Assembly (NCBI GenBank): GCA_030765065.1
Contig: CM060979.1
Span: forward strand, 105,822,350 to 105,886,349
Direction of reading: 5' to 3'
DNA from: Deroplatys truncata
Taxonomy: Eukaryota > Arthropoda > Insecta > Mantodea > Mantidae
Length of the DNA stretch: 64,000 nucleotides
A model generated the notes under the pieces. The model saw only the letters and a list, made by a program, of their open reading frames with translations. It had not been told where the DNA came from and ran no database searches. Both the position numbers and the translations under genes were made by a program. This document shows, piece by piece, positions 22,781 through 34,690 of this stretch (positions are counted from its first letter, which is position 1; the number at the start of each line of letters is the position of its first letter).

Positions 22781-23040
22781 GGAGTGCGTCTCGAGCTATC
22801 TTGATTAGTCCCTTGTTCATTCACTCGCTTGCTGCTGGCAGGCTGAGGTTCAACCTGAGTGGTTTTACTGCGTTCCCACCCTCAATAGGGTTTAACAGCA
22901 GGGTTTGTTTTTCGGCATGTGTGTTTAGGATGGCTGTTTTTGGTTTAGCATGGTCACATTTATCCCGTGGACCGACCAATTAGACTCAGTCCCTCAGTTG
23001 CCAAGGTAAATATGGAATTGGATTATTAATACCTTGTTAA
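22781..23040. other. GC-richer spacer between opposed repeat A copies
   Basis: Between 22790 and 23000 the composition rises (GGCAGGCTGAGGTTCAACCT, CCCGTGGACCGACCAATTAG). It may be a decayed retroposon of the core-family-1 kind, but no clear tRNA box is visible. Confidence 0.35.
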
Positions 23041-23911
23041 TAGTAAAAATCTGATGTGTTACATTCACTTTCTCTGCTCTTGTACAAACTATTTTTACAA
23101 ACTCTTATTTTCCATATGCTTCATGTTAATCGAGATTACGAGATGTAAATCTTATTGCTAATTTTCTTGTGGATTCAAGGGAAATTTGCAGGCTTTAAGC
23201 GATAGTCAAATGTTTTAAGAGCTGGTTGCTATGTGGAGTATTCCATTCTCTTTGCATTACCAGGACAAAAAATGAATAACGAATTCTCATTTGAGAAAAA
23301 GTATAAGTACTGGAAAATTTAAGGGAATAACAAGCAATATCTCCAAAATGGTTTACTCGACAAAAAAAATGTATATGACATAAATTGTATTTTTTTAACG
23401 CGACCTACATTTTTTGTGTACTAAAATTTTGTCTATCTCTTATGCTTTACCAGTTATGCAAAAGTCGTTCACAATGAAGAATACTTTTGGAGACATTCCC
23501 AGAAAATTCAAGATATACGTTTTATTTGTCATGAAACCGTCTTAAATGTATGACATGTTATTCAAAATCGTTAGAACCATTTTTGAGGAAATTAAAATTT
23601 TCGAAAAATGTTCCATGTAAAGGGTAATCTGGGGTGGGGGATTTTCTTGAAAACCTTCGTGTCGCATCTCTGGAAGATACTGAACCTAAATACCAAGTTT
23701 GGTGTTTATCCGACTGTTGGTTTCTGAGTTATGCTGTTCACAGACAGACACACACACAGACGCACACACACACGGACATGTTTCCAAAAATGCTTTTTTT
23801 TGCATTCAGGGGGCCTCAAACCATATATTTCCGATGAAATCTTGGTATCGAATTTTTGGGTGGAATGCAATACTTTCCCTACTTACTATACGTAGTAGAG
23901 AAAGTAAAACT
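23041..23911 (+). repeat. Repeat A, near-complete copy
   Basis: It starts TAGTAAAAATCTGATGTGTT and ends TACTATACGTAGTAGAGAAA followed by GTAAAAC. It contains ACACACACAGACGCACACAC in the microsatellite section and the frame MGDFLENLRVASLEDTEPKY at 23634. It resembles the 20.9 kb copy closely, in the same orientation, suggesting recent spread or local duplication. Confidence 0.9.
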
Positions 23912-24690
23912 GAAAATAGATGGTACTGTCGAATGCTCTGCCATCTATTCACAGATAATGAAAGCAAGTACATTGGACCAGTACCCTCTAGAATCAACGG
24001 ACCTGACACTGAGATTCGAGATAGAGAAAAGTGGCGCCACTAATGGGTGGAAACCCCTAAGGTGTTTACACATGCGGGTGCTACGTTGTGTTTTCAATGC
24101 CTGTGATTTGTTGTTCTTTAATAACTCCGGCTTAAGAGTGTAATTATATTAGCGTAGTAATAGTGTTTGAGATCCTTTATTTTCGCACATTATTAAACGG
24201 GATAATGCTGTCATGTATTTGCTGTGTCATGTGCTTTCCATGTTACTCATATTATTTCCCATTTAGATTATGACTACATTAAATGCTAAGTATACCTATT
24301 ATATATTTATTAATGCATCTATTTGAGAATATAATTTGTGTCAAGGTTATTGTGGTGTATAAAGAAGAATGTTATTGTCGGAAATATACTTAATCTAAAA
24401 CATTACAAGGCCCTGTAACTGTAGTGCTCGGGTGTAAATCGACTTGTATAAAGATGGATCATTGCTACCGATATTCATATTCTCAAAAGAGAAGTGTTCG
24501 TGAACATTTTACTCCTTCGAAGTATTCAGAGCTATGCATATAATTTTGCTTCCGACTTTGTTATAAAAGAGGATAAATTTCCTTGTGATAGTGCTTCTTT
24601 TATAACAGCTCCGAGAAAGAGGATTAAGCTGCAGGCATTTGTACTGTTGTGTTGCTGCGTGCAAAACTGTAGACTACATGAATGTGTTTT
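23912..24690. other. Unassigned region before minisatellite
   Basis: The frame at 24494-24718 runs into the first minisatellite unit. The stretch GCGTGCAAAACTGTAGACTA (24658) has a diverged relative at 25638 (CGTGCAAAATTGTAGACTGC) on the other side of the array, so the array lies inside an older duplication or its flanks were once array sequence. Confidence 0.4.
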
Positions 24691-25240
24691 GCAGCGCTGG
24701 TTTAAGGTTATGTATTGAACATATTTCAGTGCAGTGCTGGTTTAAGGTTATGTATTTAATATATTTCAGTTGCAGTGCTGGTTTAAGGTTATGTATTTGA
24801 TACATTTCAGTTGCAGTGCTGGTTTAAGGTTATGTATTTAATATATTTCAGTTGCAGTGCTGGTTTAAGGTTATGTATTTAATATATTTCAGTTGCAGTG
24901 CTCGTTTAAGGTTATGTATTTAATATATTTCAGTTGCATGCTGGTTTAAGGTTAGGTATTTGATACATTTCAGTTGCAGTGCTGGTTTAAGGTTATGTAT
25001 TTGATACATTTCAGTTGCAGTGCTGGTTTAAGGTTATGTATTTAATATATTTCAGTTGCAGTGCTGGTTTAAGGTTATGTATTTAATATATTTCAGTTGC
25101 AGTGCTCGTTTAAGGTTATGTATTTAATATATTTCAGATGCAGTGCTGGTTTAAGGTTATGTATTTAATATATTTCAGTTGCAGCGCTGGTTTAAGGTTA
25201 TGTATTTAATATATTTCAGTTGCAGTGCTGGTTTAAGGTT
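24691..25240 (+). repeat. 41-bp minisatellite, about 13.5 units
   Basis: The unit is TTGCAGTGCTGGTTTAAGGT plus TATGTATTTAATATATTTCAG. Variants are interspersed: TTTGATACATTTCAG units and GCTCG units. The order (TTTGATAC, standard, standard, GCTCG) occurs twice, five units apart, which is a higher-order duplication of about 205 bp. Each unit carries a pyrimidine/AT stretch ending TTTCAG then TTGCAG, resembling two splice acceptors. Confidence 0.95.
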
Positions 25241-26140
25241 CTTAATTTCTTTATATTTCACTCTGTCAGTGGACTCCCCTTGCAAAAGCTTGTAGAGAAT
25301 GTATTAAAGTGCTAAGTAATATATTTCTGAATAATTATTGCGAACTGAGAAATGAAAAGCTTTCAGTGAAAACAAAAGCAAAATTCCACCCTAAAACTTC
25401 TAAATTCTTTAGCTAATTACTATAAACAGCAAAATCTCCTGTCTAAGCCATCCGGTATATATTTTGTGTACGTATATAATATTTGTGCAGTGTGATAAGC
25501 ATGACGGATAATTTTGAGTGAACTCAATCAGTGTCAGCTGCTATGTCATATAAGTGGTATGCTGCTTGCAGTTTATAAAACTGTCCATGTCCTTTGTCAT
25601 TTAAATATGTCGCTGTAGTCAAGAAATGCTGTTACTACGTGCAAAATTGTAGACTGCCTGAAGATTTTTAAGGTTATATGTTTAGTTGCTCATTGGTCAC
25701 CATTTAATGTTAGATTGGTTTGTACTTTTAAGGCTGTTTATGTGTACAACAGAGCATATATCTACACAAAAGACATGTCATTACACCACATATTTTGTAT
25801 TTTACGCGGAGAAGCCGCAACTTGTTGACACTGTTAAGCATTTCTAGCACATACGATTGTCATTTTGGATGTCTGTGATAGGTCAGTTAGAGTATCCAGA
25901 GTACCTGATTTGGCAGAACCCTAATGTCATATGTCCGGCACGTGTAGAAGCAGAAACACAGTTGCCTGGCATTGTGGTCACGGTAGAAGCTGCTATCTGT
26001 CCGACGCATATAGAAAGAGAGATAAAGTTGCTAGCACTAAGGCCTCTTGGCGAAGCAAGATGGCATGGTACAGCAATGAGACCTACAAGACTAATTGTCC
26101 GCCACATACAGAGCCGCGAGTTATCTCTTAACAGATCCAT
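25241..26140. other. Unassigned region
   Basis: A 97-codon plus frame (25857-26150) contains two related stretches, CATATGTCCGGCACGTGTAG with AAGCAGAAAC and ATCTGTCCGACGCATATAGA with AAGAGAGAT. It runs into a retroposon-like 3' end, so it is more likely part of a retroposon than a gene. Confidence 0.35.
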
Positions 26141-26210
26141 CTCGATATGACCACGTAAGTTTAAAGCGACGTAAAACAAAACAGAGAGAGAGAGAGATAG
26201 AGGGATAGGT
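26100..26210 (+). repeat. Retroposon 3' end-like segment with (GA)n
   Basis: CTCGATATGACCACGTAAGT and TTAAAGCGACGTAAAACAAA, followed by ACAGAGAGAGAGAGATAGAG. The motif GATATGACC..(C)GTAAGT.TAAAGCG.CGT.AAA followed by a simple tail is common at arthropod LINE and SINE 3' ends and is echoed at 6465 and 40257. Confidence 0.45.
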
Positions 26211-29200
26211 AGATGCTGTATTTATTTAAGTGGTAAGAACTTTCAAAGCTGTGATTTTCCAGGCTTAACACTTCATGTTGTACCACTACAAAATACAAAG
26301 GGGCTATCTGCCATAAATGCCAAAGCTTGTTGTACTTAACAACCATACCTACAGAAGAAGGGCCGGGGTAAAGGCCAGAAGTTTACAAAATTCCCATATT
26401 AGGTGTAAAACAGTTATTACCTACCACCTGCATTTGAACAATGAAGGTCTGCAAGTAGTAATTCGCAAGTAGTGTACTTGAAGAGCGCAAACAGAAATCT
26501 CAATTCTACGATTGGTGTAATGAGGGCCTGCGCCGTTACAAGGAAATCATGGACGGAATTGCTGGTAGCATTAGTCTATTACATGATACAAATGTTACCA
26601 AATCGGTCGCTTTCATTGATTTTTTTTCCCTAAGCTGTTTGTTATCACATTTGAAATTCTGCTTAAACACTGGATTTCATCGAATTTCCTGAGTGTCTCA
26701 ATACTATACTGAAGAGTAAACAAATAAGTTGAAGATAAAACTAAATAATCCCGTTTACGAAATGCATACGGAAGAAAAAATGCGTCTGGGTTTTCTAAAT
26801 GGCATCTGAATTGCATCATATATAAGAATGTTTAAATAAGGATAAATGCGTAAAATTTCTGTTAGCATTTTCAGACTGTACTTGCTATTTGATACTAATA
26901 AAACATTTTAGTCTCAAATTTGTTTCTATGATCACCTCAGCATGCTGTTCAGAAGCCCACAATTGCATAACCGTAATGGTCAAAATTTTGATGTATCCTG
27001 AAGCAAAGCTTGCTGGTAAGTGTCTATAATGTTACGCATGTGCCTAATTGCTTTTGAATGTTTCCGCATTGATAGCTTTATAATTCCATTTTAATATTGA
27101 AATAATTTATAGGTTTGTAGCCCTCCCTAAAATTTCGGCACTTTTATATTCATAGTTTTGACACTGTTAGGAGATCTAGTTACTTGTAGTTCAAAACCAG
27201 CACGAAGTAAACAAATATTACCAAATTTAATAAATACACATTAAATAACAAAATGTAATGAGCCAAGTATCTCAAGCACGAGCAACTCGAAGAAGCCTCC
27301 TTCAGAAGAATGTTCAGCTAGGAGAGACATAGGATTACCCAGCATGCAAGCCAAGCTAGTGTACAAAAGTTCCCCTCATGTAATTCAGTGTTTACTATTT
27401 GGATCTCCACAGATATTGCGTGCAACTCGAGTGCGCCCCAGGATAAACAGCGAAATATTAGAGGTTGCAGTTAAAAGGGTCTGCGCTTGTTTTATCAGTT
27501 TTATAGCTAGGTAGTTGTGTTATGTAGGAGAAGCAATTCAAATACTCTTTACCCAAACTAATATGTATAGTAGTGTATTGCTTATCTTTTACGAATTCAC
27601 CTGTAGTTAAAGGCGATTTCTTCATGACGTACTTCCTAGTTATTGCGTCAATTATTTGAGACCTCGTTCAATATTAAATGAATGTGGTTTAGCGAGATCC
27701 GAATTAACGAGATTTTACTCTGTTAAGGACAATAATGTTAGTCATACTTCTTGAGCACAGAATTGTGGTTAATCTTAGCTTAGTTACATTCTGATTATCG
27801 ATTTAGAATGTAGACAAAGACGCCGAAAGTTTACAAGGTATTAGCTTTATTTCTGTTCTACATTCGAACATATGCAAATGTGTCATTAATAAGAGGTTGG
27901 GCGTGGGATGGCGTGACTGTAGCAAATCTCGTGATGCGGGTTTCTCCCCCAATACATATATTAGCGTCTCTCCAGCTGCAAGTATTTCCTCTGCAGGGGT
28001 TAGCTTCTCTACTGTATACCTATCAAGAGTTGTATCGACCTGCGCGGCTCAAACATTCTCGCAACTTATTTAATGAGTGTGTTCTACCTCTTCAGAGAAA
28101 CTTTGCCTGCAATATTCTCCTAAAGCAAGCGGAACTTTCTCACTTTTATGTCAGAATGAATGCGTCAAAATTAGGAAAGCAGGTAGCTCCATCGTTAAGT
28201 ATAGAATTACACCCGGATTGCAAAACTCAGGTAAATCAAGATATTTAAATGTGGTAAAACGCGTTATGGATTTTCATCATACCTGAACACTTTTTAAGCA
28301 CATTTGGGAGCAGAAAAATATAGACATCAGTGGATTTAAGTTGGTATTGCTACGTTTAGCTCCGCCCTCTCAAGAGTTACCTTTCCATCTCATCTCTTCC
28401 ATAATTGTAGCTACCTGATTGGCAAGTTGCTTATTTAATACCAAAAGTTGGACAGAGCTTAGTACTGCCAATGAACTGCCTTATGTTTTCTAATTGAGTG
28501 TCGTTAAGTTAATAATAATATCAGACAGCGAAACTTGATACCCCATTAAATAAATTAGCTATTACGTGACTCTAGATACGGGTTTGTGTATTGCAAGTAA
28601 GTAGTCATGGTCAGCAGTGAAGAGGGAGAAGGAATAAACACTCCATACCCATGAGGGCATGTCGTAAGCTCCTGCACTCGTCCAATGCAAAACAAAAATA
28701 AACAACTGCTGCGTCGCCGTCTTTGGAACCACGTTAGTTCAACGGGACAGGACCCACTACAGCTATTGTACACTTACACAAGTAAAAATACCCTTGAAAA
28801 GGTTAATCTGAAATCATCTGTCTGTTTTTCCATCGGGTACCAAGTTTAGCTGCTTGATGTTGATAATATTAATAAGACTGATCATCATAGTCCGTTATTT
28901 AACTTTTTTTAGTATTATAGTTGGGAGCATATATAAAGGCGTTTGAGTGCAAGTTGCGCAGTAGCACTACTGTGAGTTACATAACCTGCCAGCGCATAGC
29001 GAGCAAGAATGAAAGAAAGAGGCAGTGTACCATCTTTGTGTGTTCTTTCTCTCCCCCCCCTCTCTCTCTCTCTGCGCGGTCTATCAAATTTCGACCACAG
29101 TTCGCACTAAGTTCACTTGTAGTATGATGACATTACCAATTAGCGAACTTTAGTATTCAGTATATTTACTGAAATTTGATTTTAATTAAACCTGGATAGT

Positions 29201-29328
29201 TTATTTTGATATAAATTTGCACTTACAAACGAGATGGTATAACATCCAGGTAGACTGTGAGTTCGTCAATTATGTGCTACTTTACGTGGTCTGAATGATG
29301 AAATATTGATACTAAGAGATTTAATATA
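26211..29328. other. Long unassigned stretch
   Basis: The longest frame is 122 codons at 27880-28248, without recognisable domains. A C-rich (TC)n run lies at 29050-29071. I see no transposase, SINE box or repeat A sequence here. This and 17.4-20.9 kb are the best places to look for undetected host exons or regulatory DNA. Confidence 0.35.
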
Positions 29329-29735
29329 CAGAGTGTAATTGAAATAAGGTTTGCCCTTTAAGCTAATGATACCAGTCACAATTCAGAGCAAGTTTTGTTA
29401 ATAGCATTTTCATCTAGTGGGCGTCCTACGAGTAGCAAATGCCCCCTGCTTGTTACTTGAGTTAGATCATACAAAAATCGTCTATAATCTTTCCAGTTGG
29501 CTATGTCGTTCTTAATGTCTCCGGCGCCAAGTGGAGTAGTTTACTCGATGACCTAATTAAAGCTCACACATCGAAAACAATTACTACCCACGTCGGTTTT
29601 CTGATGAACCTAAAATTGTGATGTTTTATTAAACCAGTATTCGTTTTAAGATGAAAATGTTACTATTAAAAATTTACTTGGAATGGCGTTTGGTGTCATT
29701 GGTTTAAAAATTAACTTTATTTCAATTACAAGATG
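29329..29735. mobile_element. MITE candidate
   Basis: The left end reads CAGAGTGTAATTGAAATAAG GTT (in pieces) and the right end read on the minus strand CATCTTGTAATTGAAATAAA GTT. The shared inverted part is TGTAATTGAAATAA.GTT. The element would be about 400 bp with no coding capacity. A target duplication is not obvious, so the superfamily is open. Confidence 0.45.
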
Positions 29736-29827
29736 TCCATAGTGACGTTGCTCGACGGATCTACTTACCTAGTGCTTACTTTTGTTATTATTTGGCTGAG
29801 TTTACAGATAATGAGACTGCATTAAGA

Positions 29828-29828
<1 letters not shown>

Positions 29829-29870
<42 letters not shown>
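29829..29870. repeat. (TA)n microsatellite
   Basis: About 21 TA units directly after TTAAGAGAA. Confidence 0.97.
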
Positions 29871-29871
<1 letters not shown>

Positions 29872-30002
29872 CCTTAATTGTAACATGACAGAACTTACAT
29901 GGGTAGAGCTTAGAAGGCCTGAGGTACTAGTAATAAGTGCCAACAAAATTAAAGGAATTCTATTAAAGTATTCGTTTATGTTTTAAAAGAGCTGAACACC
30001 TT

Positions 30003-30893
30003 TTTTACTTTCTCTACTACGTATAGTAAGTAGGGGAAGTATTGCATTCCACCCAAAAATTCGATACCGAGATTTCACTGGAAATACATGTTTTGAGACC
30101 TCCTGAATCCAAAAAAAGCATTTTTGGAAACATGTCCGTGTGTGTGTCTGTGTGTGTGTGTGTCTGTGTGTGTCTGTGTGTGTGTCTGTGAACAGCATAA
30201 CTCAAAAACGAACAGTCGGATAAACACAAAACTTGGTATTTAGGTTCAGTATCTTCCAGAGATGCGACACGAAGGTTTTCAAGAAAATCCCCCCACCCCA
30301 GACTACCCTTTACATGGAACATTTTTCGAAAATTTTAATTTTCTCAAAAATGGCTCTAACGATTTTGATGAAAATATCATATGTTTAAGATAAAGTCATG
30401 AGAAATGAAATGTATATCTCCAATTTTCTGGGAATGTCTCCAAAAGTATTCTTCATTGTGAACGACTTTTGCATAACTGGTAAACCATAAGAGATAGACA
30501 AAATTTTACTACACAAAAAATGTAGATCGCGTTAAAATACACAACTTATGTCATATACATTTCTTTTGTTGAGTGAACCGTTTTCGAGATATTGCTTGTT
30601 ATTTCCTTAAATTTTCCAATACTTAATACTTTTTCTCAAATTCGTTATTCATTTTTTTTATGTCCTGGACATGCAAAGAGAATGGAATACTCCACATAGC
30701 AACCAGCGTTACAATATTTGACTATCGCTTAAAAGCTACCATATTCCCCTTGCATCTACAAGAAAATTAGCAATAAGATTGACATCTCGATATCTCGATT
30801 AACATGAAGCATATGGAGAATAAGCGTTTGTAAAATTAGATTGTAGAAGAGTAGAGAAAGTCATGTGAGTGTAACACATCAGATTTTTATTTG
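30003..30893 (-). repeat. Repeat A, reference full-length copy
   Basis: About 890 bp. Reading the plus strand (reverse of the element): TTTACTTTCTCTACTACGTA at the start, a TGTG/CTGTG microsatellite at 30138-30189, and an end AGTAGAGAAAGTCATGTGAG, TGTAACACATCAGATTTTTA. Subterminal inverted repeats ACTTTCTCTACT (30008-30019) and AGTAGAGAAAGT (30849-30860) face each other. TACTACGTATAGTA near the first end can form a short hairpin. A 101-codon minus frame (30322-30017) is partly conserved among copies, but its phase changes across the variable microsatellite, so protein function is unlikely. Confidence 0.92.
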
Positions 30894-31417
30894 GATAGAA
30901 GTTTTAGTTTATTTAGATAAAGGAGGTTCCAAAGAAAAAAGAAGAACCTTTAAAAAGATTCCGTTACAATAAAGAACACGATTTGATTTTAAAAATCCCA
31001 ACCGAGAAATGTTAACTTATTACCTTTTAATAATTTTGCTGAGAAAGCTATATGACAACGTATATGTCCAGTAGAGGAAACCCTATACACAGAAAGACTC
31101 CTAGTACACGCTGGCCATGAAATCTAATGCCAAGAAAGGCTTTGAGAACTATAATGGTTGCTATTGTGCGACCCAAAGCTCCTGACGTTTCGCAAGAACC
31201 AATACAGTGTAACCGCGTCGTTGCCAAACTTCACTTCGCTTCGGCAGAATGTTCCATCTTTGTGTAAATGCCATCGCAAATTTATATAGTCTAGAACAGA
31301 ACTTATCACTGAAAGAACTGAAGAGCAGAATTAACCGAAGTTTAACACACAACTAAGGTGCTTAAGTCCTGCAATAGTAATTTTATTTTTTGTTATTGTC
31401 CGCTTAACTCGACGTTG

Positions 31418-31471
<54 letters not shown>

Positions 31472-31671
31472 TCTTTTACTTGTTAAGGGATACTGTTTTT
31501 TTTATGAAATAATATTTCTTGAACTGGGAGCTTTTTATTTTAGCAATTTATAACATGTCTCGAAGAAGGCGTTATTTGCAAATATCACATATATTTTCTT
31601 GCACCAAATTGCAAAAACATAACAACCAATTGACAGCATTAAAAGAAATTAATATATGCCAGCTACGTATT
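30894..31671. other. Unassigned spacer with (TA)n
   Basis: A (TA)n microsatellite of about 24 units lies at 31422-31469. The overlapping minus frames at 31124-31352 have no recognisable domain. Confidence 0.5.
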
Positions 31672-32590
31672 TATTACTTTCTCTACTACGTATAGTAAGT
31701 AGGGGAAGAATAGTATCTCGATACCGAGATTTCACCGGAAATATATGTTTTGAGACCCCCTGAATCCAAAAAAAATCACTTTTGGAAACATGTCCGTGTG
31801 TGTGTCTGTGTGTCTGTCTGTGAACAGCATAACTCAGAAACGAACAGTCGGACAAACACCAAACTCGGTATTAAGGTTCAGTATCTTCCAGAGATGCGAC
31901 ACGAAGGTTTTCAAGAAAATCCCGCCACCCCAGATTACCCTTTACATGGAACATTTTTCGAAAATGTTAATTTTCTCAAAAATGGCTCTAACGATTTTGA
32001 TTAAAATATCATATGTTTAAGATACTTTCATGACAAATAAAATGTATATCTTGAATTTTCTGAGAATGTCTCCAAAAGTATTCTTCATTGTGAACGACTT
32101 TTGCATAACTGGTAAATCATAAGAGATAGACAAAATGTTACTACTCAAAAAATGTAGATCGAGTTAAAATACACAATTTATATCATATACATTTTTGTTG
32201 TTGAGTGAACCATTTTCGAGATATTGCTTGTTATTCCCTTAAATTTTTCAATACTTATTTTCTCAAATGGGAATTCGTTATTCATTTTTTTTGTCTTGGA
32301 TATGCAAAGAGTATTAATCTGTGGCAAAGAGAATAGTGTTGCACATAGCAACCAGCTGTTATGAGATATATCTGTGCTTATAACAAGGGGAACATAGTAG
32401 GCCTTAAGCGTAGTCAAATAGTTTTAGAACTGGTCGCTATGTGTAAAATGTAATTCTCTTTGCATGTCAAAAGATCGTTTCTGCAAATGTTTATCTCGAT
32501 TAATATGAAATAGATGGAGAATAAGAGTTTGTAAAAATAGTTTGTTCAAGAGTAGAGAAAGTCATGTGAGTGTAACACATCATAATTTTT
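31672..32590 (-). repeat. Repeat A, near-complete copy
   Basis: It starts TTACTTTCTCTACTACGTAT, lacks part of the GCATTCCACCCAAAAATTCG section, and carries TGTGTGTGTCTGTGTGTCTG. It continues GATGCGACACGAAGGTTTTC and ends AGTAGAGAAAGTCATGTGAG, TGTAACACATCATAATTTTT. A stretch around 32310-32410 differs from the other copies (GTGGCAAAGAGAATAGTGTT), suggesting a small internal rearrangement. Confidence 0.88.
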
Positions 32591-33753
32591 TATTATCAGC
32601 ACAACTATAACTGATAGTCTGTTTAAATTTCACGAAATATAACAATAAATTAATGACAGTTAGATCCACTTGCTGTAAAACTATGATTATTTTTTGTGCT
32701 TGTTCAGAAGGACGCCATCTTTTAATCTAGCTACTTTTTGCTTTTCTGTAAAATGAAATACGCATGCGCGCTTATATTACGTTTCTAGTTTTACAAGCAG
32801 CGAGCTGTACTATTCGTATTAGGCAACGTCGCACAGCTGCTACTCGCTAGTGTTGTATTGGCAGACACGCCTCAAACGTCAGGAGGTTTCGCCCCGATAA
32901 TAAATTCTGTCATCACACCAATAGTAATACACTATAGACAACGCATGGTTGGCAAAATAATAATCTTCCTTTTTCTTTTAGTAACAGGATTCTCTCAAAA
33001 TACTTTCCGTACACGAAGGGCTTTGGTTTCTGAAAGTAGGCCTGTAAATACATGAATGGATAGCAAGATAAATTCTAGAACGGAGAATGAGTTACGCTCA
33101 TAGCACGCTACCTAGTGACCTGTATTTCATAACATATGCGGGTTCGCGCCGGGCAAGTGTGGAGCTTGAAGGAACATGTGCAGAATATTAATAAGCTTTG
33201 GGCTTCCTATTCGCAAAATGCCCCAGCACTGTATAAAACATAGTTGTTTATCTGCGTTTGGTAGCCTATGTCAACAAATCCAAACCAAGATTATAAATTG
33301 TACAAGATACTTGAGAATAGTTATACTACATTTTCACATTTACATAGATAACTTATAACATTGCAAGTTGCCTTTGAGATATACCTCAAGTATTTGGAAT
33401 CGTATTGAAGATTTACCGGAATGTTGAAGTACGTTGTTGCTTCACGTATGGAAAGCCAATTTGAAGTAGGAGTTGTATTGTATTTCCACTGTTGGGGAGC
33501 CGAACACTTGAAGTAGTTGCAACCGCACGTATGGTAAAAAGTTTCCGGTAGCCTTCGCCCCAAGTTTAAAAATATTAACTTTGTAATTTGACTGTTTCTT
33601 TAAATATTATATATTTATGTTTGCCTCGGCTGCGTCAGTATTATTGTTAGAGACATGGATTTCTTTGCAGGGAGTAGTGCGGCTAAGAATGCAGGCTTAC
33701 ACAGATTATAATTTCTACATAACTCCATTTATTAAAATAACACTTCACTGTTC

Positions 33754-33789
<36 letters not shown>

Positions 33790-34489
33790 TGTGAGATTAT
33801 TTATTAATTACTAGCATTTCTTTTAACATTAAAATATTTTTTTCTCACATGGATACGTATTAAACTTCTCGAGGACGTGTTTCGCGTCTGGTTAGTAACG
33901 CTGTCTACTAGCAACTGACTTCTGAATTTGTACAATTTGCACTATTTCAGTTTCTGATTGGCTAATCCTTATCCAATAGAATACTTTTATTTAACTTAAG
34001 CTTCTTTCAGATTGTTGATTGGCTATTTATAAACCGTCTAAAAAATTACATTATTGTTGCTCCAATAATGCCTGGTAGCATTATTAAACTTTCTTACTCA
34101 TTATTGCCTCAAGGTATTGTTACCTCATTGTTAGCAACTTTTAACCTATTATTCTCACAGCTCCTACATTATTTAATTACATAATACATTCACATAACAT
34201 TATTGAACATGTACATAATAATATAAATATTAATACAATGACTGTTACATGCATTTTATATATTATACACATATTGCTTTAAGGCGTGCTGTTATATTTT
34301 ATATCATTTAAGTGTTAAAAATACTGCCTCAATGTGAAAGAGCAATTATCGGAACACGTATTAACCCTAATAGCCGTTAACTGTAAAGAACGAAAATTAT
34401 AATCACAGCAACTTTACAGATTACCTTTAAGGTATGAACTATCGAGCATGGTCTTAAAAGGTTTATTGGAATACCTTTTGAATAAGTGT
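32591..34489. other. Unassigned region with (GA)n and AT-rich DNA
   Basis: A (GA)n microsatellite lies at 33758-33785. A B-box-like GCGGGTTCGCGCCGGGCAAG at 33139-33158 may mark a decayed SINE. Open frames of 60-80 codons show no domain. The section 33830-34350 is strongly AT-rich. Confidence 0.4.
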
Positions 34490-34499
34490 GTGCTTGTGC

Positions 34500-34690
34500 G
34501 CCTGTCGCCATGTTAGCTCGTCGGTAAGAACATCAATATGGAGAGCCAAATATTTTTGGTTCGAGTCCCGGTAGTGGCACTGAAATTTTCAAATCGGGCT
34601 GGACTTTCCAAATGAGTAATAATTGTCAAACCGCTATGTAGGGGGTTTATAAAGCAAGGGAAGCTTTATAAAGTGCCAAGATATTCCTTT
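34500..34690 (+). repeat. tRNA-derived SINE, family D
   Basis: The A-box region is TGTTAGCTCGTCGGTAAGAA and the B box TTTTTGGTTCGAGTCCCGGT, spaced like a tRNA. A body follows (AAATCGGGCTGGACTTTCCA, GTAGGGGGTTTATAAAGCAA) and the tail is A-rich (GAAAAAAAATTGAAAAAAG). The other SINE families in the window do not share this body. Confidence 0.7.

Noticed and set aside
27880-28248. 122-codon plus-strand frame
   Set aside because: No domain recognised, no supporting splice or promoter signal; length alone is within chance for 64 kb in six frames. Kept only as part of the unassigned region.
30138-30189. Short spaced repeats checked for CRISPR
   Set aside because: They are a TG-type microsatellite in a eukaryotic repeat; no repeat-spacer structure.
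30017-30322. About 100-codon frame (GDFLENLRVASLEDTEPKYQ) seen in four repeat A copies
   Set aside because: Conservation follows the DNA repeat. The frame crosses a microsatellite of variable length and ends in different phases in different copies, and the other strand is equally open (MRHEGFQENPATPDYPLHGT). I do not count it as a gene.
33617-33814. 65-codon frame ending in Arg-Glu repeats
   Set aside because: Driven by the (GA)n microsatellite at 33758-33785; no start or splice support.
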